A DNA stretch of 64,000 nt, from the NCBI GenBank assembly GCA_029252805.1, contig JAQXAR010000015.1:62001-126000 (forward strand), written 5' to 3'. A program made the position numbers and the translations under genes. The DNA is from Rickettsiales bacterium. Lineage in GTDB: Bacteria > Pseudomonadota > Alphaproteobacteria > Rickettsiales > JALZUV01. Shown here piece after piece: positions 51,745 to 57,525 of this stretch. A model generated the notes under the pieces. It was not told the DNA's origin and did no database searches. It worked only from the letters and a program-made list of their open reading frames with translations. The stretch's first letter is position 1. Each line of letters starts with the position of its first letter.

Positions 51745-51750
51745 CCTAGT

Positions 51751-52260
51751 ATGAATTTTGAGATTATTGAGCCAAACGAAGTTGATTTGTTAGCAATCTC
51801 TGATTTGTATCGTGAATGTTTTAAAGCACCCGACAAAGGTGAAAATTGGACCAAAGAAAGTGCTTATCAGTATTTTCAGGAACGTTTGTCTGAGAAGTCA
51901 ATATTTGCAGTTTTGAAGAATGAAGTAGAAGAAATAATAGGCGTCTGCTGTGGAAGTCTTTTCTTGGATAGCTTTATTTCTAATGAAATTACGGTCGAGG
52001 ATGTTGATTCATTTTACATTTCTCTTATTGCTATTTCACCTGCCGAGCAAGGTAGGGGATATGCTACAAAGATGGTTCAACGTTATTGCAGAATGTTACG
52101 CCAGCAAAAGCATACAAGTCTTATCGTGAGGTGCAGAGTAGAAAATCTACCTATTCAAAGTATTCTTCAAAAAAATGATTTTGTTGAATTTAATCGATAT
52201 CAAGCAGAATTAGGCGGTATTGTATGTGAACGAGTAATGCTTATTAATCAGTTTTCTTAA
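51751..52260 (+). CDS. GNAT family N-acetyltransferase
   Basis: 169 residues. The acetyl-CoA loop is AISPAEQGRGYATKMVQRYC (Q-x-x-G-x-G/A), followed by the expected VRCRVENLPIQSILQKNDF helix. The early part contains ALYRECFK-like sequence and a GVCCGSLF strand. It starts 6 nt after the OvoA-like gene on the same strand, so the pair is probably co-transcribed. A role in modifying the 5-histidylcysteine product is possible but purely positional inference. Confidence 0.8.
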   Translation: MNFEIIEPNEVDLLAISDLYRECFKAPDKGENWTKESAYQYFQERLSEKSIFAVLKNEVEEIIGVCCGSLFLDSFISNEITVEDVDSFYISLIAISPAEQGRGYATKMVQRYCRMLRQQKHTSLIVRCRVENLPIQSILQKNDFVEFNRYQAELGGIVCERVMLINQFS

Positions 52261-52313
52261 CTTGAAAAGTTGCTGGAAGTATAAGCAGCTGAAAATTCTA
52301 TCTTTTATATTAA

Positions 52314-52397
52314 GCGCGTCCGAAACTGCCTAGCGATGCGCGGGTTTTTCGATGTAATCATGAGCAAAATGCGTCTGAAACTTCCCACTCTTGCGCG
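52314..52397. repeat. family A repeats, copies 5 and 6
   Basis: Copies at 52314-52343 (GCGCGT left arm, loop CCGAAACTGCCTAGC, GCGCGG right arm) and 52371-52397 (loop CTGAAACTTCCCACT), 57 nt apart. The spacer contains GTAATCATGAGCAAA, which also occurs between copies 11 and 12. Confidence 0.75.
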
Positions 52398-52636
52398 ACA
52401 TCCATATAGTCTCTCAGGCGAGCTTGGCTCTTGCTTTTAACGTGTTTTAATTATAGTAATTTCAATACACCTTGCCCTTGATGGCACACAGTCACTTCTT
52501 AGAAGTGACTGAAACTTTCTGCCCATACGTACTTGAAAAAAACATGAGCTGTATGTCTAGACAGGATAGACTTTGTGTGGTCGCAAAAGTCCAAAACATA
52601 TTCATATTTTGATGACCACAACATGACTTGTGATGA
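52395..52636 (+). repeat. 242-nt composite direct repeat, left copy (R2a)
   Basis: Begins GCGACATCCATA, contains the perfect 23-nt palindrome with CAGTCACTTCT arms (52489-52511), a family A variant (copy 7, 52505-52530), and family B copy 2 (52554-52636). The right copy is at 55366-55607, the same length and highly similar, and the pair brackets umuDC. Confidence 0.85.
52554..52636 (+). repeat. family B element, copy 2
   Basis: TGTCTAGACA palindrome, GGATAGACTTTG/CGCAAAAGTCC hairpin and CCACAA/TTGTGA second hairpin with one mismatch. This element plus copies 8 and 9 of family A (to 52761) is the right partner of 49946-50153; the two bracket the OvoA-like and GNAT genes. Confidence 0.8.
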
Positions 52637-52678
52637 AGATTTAAGTGTGAGTTAGGCCGTCTCAGTCGTATGTTAAGT

Positions 52679-52998
52679 GCGCCCGGAACTGCCTACCTAT
52701 GCGCGGCTATAGTGACATTGTTTAGAGCTTCCTGCGTCTGAAACAGCCTATTGATGCGCGGCAAAATAATTGAAAGATATCATTTCTATATTTACCGCGT
52801 CTGAAACTGCCTACCCATGCGCGTTTATGTTTGATAGGTTTATTATAGCTTCCCGCGTCCGAAACTGCCTACCGATACGCGGCTTTTAGAGGTAATCATG
52901 AGCAAAGCGCGTCCGAAACAGCCCACCCATATGCGGTAAATTCATCAATCGCTTATGTTTTGAAGCTTACCGCGTCTGAAACTGCCTACCCATACGCA
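52679..52998. repeat. regularly spaced array of six family A repeats (copies 8-13)
   Basis: Copies begin at 52679, 52734, 52795, 52853, 52907 and 52970, a 54-63 nt period with 27-30 nt repeat and about 25-34 nt between. Arms vary while still pairing (GCGC/GCGC in copy 8, CCGCGT/ACGCGG in copy 11, GCGT/ACGC in copy 13); the loop CYGAAACWGCCYACC is kept. Spacers are themselves repeated elsewhere, so this is not a spacer-acquiring CRISPR. Confidence 0.8.
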
Positions 52999-53019
52999 CT
53001 TGAGAAAATATGGTGTATA

Positions 53020-53100
53020 TGTCTAGACAGGATAGACTTTGCACATTGGCAAAAGTCCGAAACACCTTAATGTTTTAAGCCTCACAACATAACTTGTGAA
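53020..53100 (+). repeat. family B element, copy 3
   Basis: The most divergent in its linker (ACACCTTAATGTTTTAAGC) but with TGTCTAGACA, GACTTTGC/GGCAAAAGTC and CTCACAA/TTGTGA preserved. It lies 111 nt upstream of umuD. The 53101-53211 gap holds no gene; an AT-rich promoter is likely there, and I see no alphaproteobacterial LexA box. Confidence 0.75.
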
Positions 53101-53211
53101 TGAGAGGAGTAGCTCTTTTCTAGCCCTAATTATAGAGCCTGCAAAGCTAGATAATTTAGATTTATATCTTTGTAACTTGATTGTTGGCCGTAATTCAAAG
53201 TAGATAGAATC

Positions 53212-53826
53212 ATGTCAAAAAAAATACATGGTGGAAAACGTAAAGGAGCAGGGCGGAAAGCTGGTTCTAATAAGTTTGGCGAGCCCACATTACGAATGCG
53301 AATCCCTGAATCAGCAAAACCGACAGTCGATAAAATCTTAGAACATGTGATTGAGATGAATAAACCTCAACCTAGCAATATCGAGTTAGTTACTCCCGCT
53401 ATTGCTAGAACTGCTGTTTCTAGGCCGCTTTTTAGTTCGCGCGTTCCTGCTGGTTTCCCATCACCTGCCGATGACTATGTAGAGTTGCACCTAGATTTGA
53501 ATGAATATGTTGATGCAGATAATCCTGCAGTTTTCTATTGCTGGGTTGTCGGTGAAAGTATGACAGGCGCAGGAATTTTCGATGGAGACTTGCTAGTGGT
53601 CGATAAAAGCTTAGAGGCGAAGCATAATGATGTAGTGGTTGCTGTCGTCAATAACGAGTTAACCGTAAAGCGATTGTATAAGCGCGGCGGAGAAATTTCC
53701 CTACATCCTGAAAATCCTAATTTTCCAGTTATCACCTTCAGTGGTGATATGGAGCTAACGATATGGGGGGTTGTTTCCAATGTCACACGCAAGTTACGTC
53801 GCTCCGAGACGAATCGCCCTAGTTGA
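53212..53826 (+). CDS. umuD: UmuD-type S24 peptidase with N-terminal extension
   Basis: 204 residues, about 65 longer than E. coli UmuD. The autocleavage site is SRVPAGFPSPADDYVE (Ala-Gly), the nucleophile Ser is in VGESMTGAGIFDGDLLVV and the Lys in NNELTVKRL. The extra N terminus (KIHGGKRKGAGRKAGSNKF, then EPTLRMRIPESAKPTVDKIL) resembles a small basic ribbon or DNA-binding segment and recalls the longer UmuDAb-like proteins that also act as regulators. Cleaved UmuD pairs with UmuC as DNA polymerase V. It overlaps umuC by 47 nt. Confidence 0.92.
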   Translation: MSKKIHGGKRKGAGRKAGSNKFGEPTLRMRIPESAKPTVDKILEHVIEMNKPQPSNIELVTPAIARTAVSRPLFSSRVPAGFPSPADDYVELHLDLNEYVDADNPAVFYCWVVGESMTGAGIFDGDLLVVDKSLEAKHNDVVVAVVNNELTVKRLYKRGGEISLHPENPNFPVITFSGDMELTIWGVVSNVTRKLRRSETNRPS

Positions 53827-55066
53827 TTGTAATAACTTCTACGCATCATGTGAGCGTGTGTTTAGGCCAGATTGGGAAGATAAGCCCATTGCGGTTCTTT
53901 CAAACAATGACGGCTGCATTATTGCGCGTTCAAACGAGTTAAAAGCCGCTGGCATTCCAATGGGTGCGCCTTACTTCAAATTCAAAGAACAGCTTGAGCA
54001 GATTGGAGCGATTGTCGTCTCTAGTAATTATACGCTCTACGGTGATATGTCAGCGCGTGTAATGAATATGCTAGGCCGATACACCCCAGACCTCGAAATC
54101 TACTCTATAGACGAGGCTTGGCTCGATTTAACGGGGTTTGATACTGCCACGCTCGACGCTTATGGCCGTGAGATTGTAAATGCCACCTATAAAAGCACAG
54201 GCATTCCTGTTTCAATGGGAATTGCTCCCACCAAAGTTTTGGCGAAGCTAGCTAATCGAATCTGTAAGAAATCCACCTTGTCAGGTAGAGTGTTTAACCT
54301 CGGCAGCGCAGATAACATTGAAGAAATACTAGCCGAGTTTGAAGTAGGCGACGTGTGGGGCATTGGCCGCCGTTTAGCAGAAAGGCTAAATGCACATGGA
54401 ATTTACTCAGCGTTGGATTTACGTGATGCTGATGCCAAAGAAATGCGGAAGCGTTATAGCGTGGTGATGGAACGACTTATTTTTGAGCTGCGCGGCATAC
54501 CCTGTTTAGAATTTGAAGCACCCGAACCAAAGCAAGAAATTATGGCATCACGCTCTTTTAGTCAGCGTGTGACAGATAAGGAATCGCTTATTGAGTCAGT
54601 TTCTTTTCACGCCACTCGCGCCGCTGAAAAACTTCGTAAGCAAGGTTCGGCCTGTGGAGTGATGCGGGTTTCGATACGCTCTGGCCGACATAATCCGAAT
54701 GAGCGATATTTTGCCAAGGATGCAGTCGTGCGTTTCCCAGTTCCAACCGCAGATACGCGCCGCATGATTGCTGCCGCGCGATTATGTATCGAGCAGATAT
54801 ATCGACCAAATGTTCGCTACGCAAAAGCAGGGGTTTCAATCATGGATATTTGCTATGCTAGCGAAGTGCAGGGGAATATCTTCGAGCGCCCAGATGATAG
54901 TAAATCACAGTCGCTAATGACCGCGCTAGATAAGCTAAACGGTGAATATGGGAAGCGTACCCTTCACTTTGCAAGTGAAGGGATTAAGAAAACATGGGAT
55001 ATGAAGCGCGATAGAATGACTCCTGCTTATACGACCCGCTGGGCTGATGTTCCGAGTGTGAGCTAA
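53780..55066 (+). CDS. umuC: DNA polymerase V catalytic subunit (Y family)
   Basis: About 428 residues. The Y-family active site is visible: IALVDCNNFYASCERVF (first Asp) and YSIDEAWLDLTG (Asp-Glu). The steric and thumb region follows with GIAPTKVLAKLANRICKK and DVWGIGRRLAERLNAHG (helix-hairpin-helix); the C-terminal little finger and UmuC tail (ASRSFSQRVTDKESLIESV) are complete. ATG 53780 lies inside umuD. The pair performs SOS mutagenic lesion bypass and is common cargo on mobile elements. Confidence 0.95.
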   Translation: MSHASYVAPRRIALVDCNNFYASCERVFRPDWEDKPIAVLSNNDGCIIARSNELKAAGIPMGAPYFKFKEQLEQIGAIVVSSNYTLYGDMSARVMNMLGRYTPDLEIYSIDEAWLDLTGFDTATLDAYGREIVNATYKSTGIPVSMGIAPTKVLAKLANRICKKSTLSGRVFNLGSADNIEEILAEFEVGDVWGIGRRLAERLNAHGIYSALDLRDADAKEMRKRYSVVMERLIFELRGIPCLEFEAPEPKQEIMASRSFSQRVTDKESLIESVSFHATRAAEKLRKQGSACGVMRVSIRSGRHNPNERYFAKDAVVRFPVPTADTRRMIAAARLCIEQIYRPNVRYAKAGVSIMDICYASEVQGNIFERPDDSKSQSLMTALDKLNGEYGKRTLHFASEGIKKTWDMKRDRMTPAYTTRWADVPSVS

Positions 55067-55124
55067 CTGATATAGTAAGTCTTCACACCTAGGTCTACGT
55101 TTAATGGAAAATGGAGTAATTAAT

Positions 55125-55207
55125 TGCTAGACAGGATAGACTTTGCGTAGGCGCAAAAGTCCAAAACATGTTCATATTCTGATTCTCACAACATAACTTG
55201 TGAGAAG
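55125..55207 (+). repeat. family B element, copy 4
   Basis: Starts TGCTAGACA (one base shorter palindrome). Its second hairpin is the best of the five, TTCTCACAA/TTGTGAGAA (9 bp), and shows compensatory change against copies 1 and 5 (C-G in place of A-T next to the TCACAA core). It lies 58 nt downstream of umuC. Confidence 0.8.
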
Positions 55208-55276
55208 GCTGAAGTACGATTTAACAACCTGCTTTAGGGGGCTGATACGTCGGAGAATGCTAACCTAAGTTTCCAA

Positions 55277-55368
55277 GCGCGTCCGAAGCAGCCCACCCAT
55301 GCGCGGTAAATCCATCAATCGCTTATGTTTTGAAGCTTCCCGCGTCTGAAACTGCCTACCCATAAGCG
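55277..55368. repeat. family A repeats, copies 14 and 15 (R3b)
   Basis: Copies at 55277-55306 and 55339-55368, with the spacer TCAATCGCTTATGTTTTGAA. The whole 92-nt block repeats the block of copies 12-13 at 52907-52998 upstream of umuD almost base for base. Confidence 0.8.
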
Positions 55369-55607
55369 ACATCCATACAGTCTCTCAGGCGCGCTTGGCT
55401 CTTGCTTTTAACGTGTTTTAATTATAGACATATCAATACATCTTGCCCTTGATGGCACACCGTCACTTCTTAGAAGTGACTGAAACTTCCTGCCCATACG
55501 TATTTGAGAAAATCATGAATTTTATGTCTAGACAGGATAGACTTTGCATGGGTGCAAAAGTCCAAAACATGCTCATATTTTGATGATCACAACATGACTT
55601 GTGATGA
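55366..55607 (+). repeat. 242-nt composite direct repeat, right copy (R2b) with family B copy 5
   Basis: Same order and length as 52395-52636: GCGACATCCATA start, palindrome with GTCACTTCT arms (55462-55480), family A variant copy 16 (55476-55501) and family B copy 5 (55525-55607). It is the outer right boundary of the umuDC segment. Confidence 0.85.
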
Positions 55608-55690
55608 ACTTTAAGTGAGAGTGAACCCGCCTCGGTTGTACGAACTATTTTTATAGTTAATACTATATCTCAAAAGCGTTAGGTGAATGC

Positions 55691-56542
55691 TTAGTCATCG
55701 TTTTTAGACTCCATAACAGTTATTTTATCCGACAGTGATTGACTTGCTTTTTTTCTGCCATTTGAGGCGGACGTTTTAGTTAAATATACTGTTTCAGCAT
55801 TAAGCATATTCTGAATATCACTTTTATTTGTATCTACAGTCCATCTAAGCCCTTTGAGCATTCCATTTTTGTTCATAAAGAGCAGGAAGTTTACATGGTC
55901 AGGTGGCCGATTGGTTGAAAAAAGTAATGGGCTACTAAGTAGACCTAGTCCTCTGGTCGAAACTTCACCTGATTGAGTTAGGCTATTCATGTCCAAGCTA
56001 GCCTGTATTTCTAATATACCATCCTGATAAGTAGATTCTGTTGAGTATTTCGCTTTTTTGAAGTCTTGATTAGATGTGTGGAGTGTTATTTCTAAAATAT
56101 CTTTGTTAGGAATGACAAGAGAAGATGTTTCTCCACCAATTCCCCAAGACCCTGAAAAGTCACTGCTGGCAAGGTCTTGTGGTAAAGATGCTGCTGATGC
56201 AAGAGCTTCATTCATTAAATTCCGTTGAAGAGAAATAGCCTCTGCAAGTTTTTCATTAACTGCTTCGTTATTCTTTTCCACTGACTCAATTTTTTCATAA
56301 GCTCCAATTACTATGGTTTCTCGTTGTTGCTCCTTAGTTAAATGTTCCAAACATTTTTTTGCTTTTTCTATGAAGCCAGCGTCAGCATAGGCTTTAGCTA
56401 AATTAGCGCTTACATATGAGCTATCTTTCTTATTGTGAGCACCATAGAGTAATGCAACTTGCTCGCCATTTGCGTCGAGGCTGTCATAAATTGTTGATAG
56501 ATTGTTAGAGGTGATTGAATCAACAGGGCTTTGTCGCCTCAA
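55691..56542 (-). CDS. hypothetical protein, possibly 5'-truncated
   Basis: 283 residues, unrecognised. A helical, TPR-like N-terminal part (YVSANLAKAYADAGFIEKAK, CLEHLTKEQQRETIVI) is followed by a coiled-coil segment and a beta-rich C-terminal half (SDFSGSWGIGGETSSLVIPN; HVNFLLFMNKNGMLKGLRW). There is no signal peptide, and the start lies exactly where the unrelated plus-strand Pycsar-like fragment begins, so the true N terminus may have been lost at a recombination junction. Confidence 0.55.
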   Translation of the reverse strand: MRRQSPVDSITSNNLSTIYDSLDANGEQVALLYGAHNKKDSSYVSANLAKAYADAGFIEKAKKCLEHLTKEQQRETIVIGAYEKIESVEKNNEAVNEKLAEAISLQRNLMNEALASAASLPQDLASSDFSGSWGIGGETSSLVIPNKDILEITLHTSNQDFKKAKYSTESTYQDGILEIQASLDMNSLTQSGEVSTRGLGLLSSPLLFSTNRPPDHVNFLLFMNKNGMLKGLRWTVDTNKSDIQNMLNAETVYLTKTSASNGRKKASQSLSDKITVMESKNDD

Positions 56543-56547
56543 GATAA

Positions 56548-57012
56548 GGTAATGGTGATACCAAGGCAGCTTTTACAGGTACAGCTTCAGCAGCATTGCT
56601 GGGAGCTTTGTATACCGCAAAAACTCATATAGAAATTATGCACTTACCGTATACGCAATGGTCTAGTTTTTCGTGGTTGGGAATTGTTGCTACTTTCTTT
56701 CTGAGTATTTCAATAATAATGTCATTGTTGGCTATCCGTCCTCGATTGCGAAGCACTCAATCTAAAGGGTATATATTTTGGGGGAGTATAGCTGCATACA
56801 AAGAGATGAACGAGTTGCGAACCTCATTTCATTCTCAATCTGCGGAAACTCTAAACGACCACTTGTTACATCACCTATTTGATCTTTCTACCAAAGTTGC
56901 AGTTCCTAAATATCGCTCTATTTCTTTGTGTATTGCTGCGTTAGGTATCGGAGGAGCCATGACTATGGCTACATTACTGGTGGTACTGGCAATGATATTT
57001 TCGTATTTATGA
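56548..57012 (+). pseudogene. truncated Pycsar-type (DUF5706-like) transmembrane effector
   Basis: The frame is open from 56548 (just after TAA) and reads NGDTKAAFTGTASAALLGAL, then two membrane helices (SWLGIVATFFLSISIIMSLL and SLCIAALGIGGAM) and LHHLFDLSTKVAVPKYRSIS. The D-T-K-A start, two helices and KYR motif match the PycTM effector domain of Pycsar anti-phage systems. There is no ATG or GTG before 56638, and the end runs out of frame into an RTX fragment near 56970. No nucleotide cyclase is nearby, so it is a remnant. Confidence 0.5.
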
Positions 57013-57215
57013 ACAGCACCACAGGCTATCACACCATCACTGACTTCCAGCAAGGTGATACGTTGAGCATTCAAGGCCAAGATTTCTCAAACCTCATAGG
57101 TGCTGCTGTATCGGATGCTAACGGCACGTTTCTGTTGTTGGGTGATGATAGTGGAATTGTGCTCGCTGGGGTGAGTGTAGCTGAATTGGGGGTGGGGGAT
57201 TTCTTCTTCTTTTAG
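56973..57215 (+). pseudogene. C-terminal fragment of an RTX-type protein, copy 1
   Basis: Frame from about 56973 to TAG 57215, reading TGGTGNDIFVFMNSTTGYH, then ITDFQQGDTLSIQGQDF and ending GVSVAELGVGDFFFF. This is the last RTX repeat and the type I secretion-like aromatic tail, without the rest of the protein. It is different from the complete RTX gene at 39546, which ends in DISVF. Confidence 0.65.
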
Positions 57216-57525
57216 GATGTGTGTGAAGATAAGTTAGGCGCCACGGTCAAAGCCACCAATGCCGTTGCCTAGGCTGCCAATGTATTTTGCCGTATGTTTG
57301 CCGATAATAGAGCTGTCACCTCGCACAACAGCATCAACGGTTAATAATGCTGCAACTGTTGCGACGATACGTGCAAACCATCGTTTTTTAGGCTTGAATT
57401 CTTTGCCTTGAGATTCAGCTTGTTGTTTCTTTTCGGCTGTTTCCTTTTCACCACCAGCAACAGCGTAGGTAGCGCTTCCCAGACCAATCGCTCCGAAGAG
57501 CACTTGTTTTACATTTAAAAAGCCT
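57120..57525. repeat. duplicated RTX-end/tail segment, copy 1
   Basis: About 406 bp covering the end of the RTX fragment and, convergently, the tail of the hypothetical gene. It is closely similar to 60266-60672. The duplication ends near the coding position of FLNVKQVLFG on the minus strand. Confidence 0.75.

Noticed and set aside
52679-52998. A CRISPR array
   Set aside because: Repeat and spacer lengths fit, but repeats vary strongly, spacers are duplicated at other places in the same region, and no cas gene is in the window.
53101-53211. LexA operator upstream of umuD
   Set aside because: I looked for GAAC-N7-GAAC, GTTC-N7-GTTC and CTG-N10-CAG forms and found none in the gap.
49946-55607. 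Integron attC sites
   Set aside because: The elements do not show the GTTRRRY/RYYYAAC ends or the R'-L' architecture, and no IntI-type integrase is present. Only the cassette-like layout is similar.
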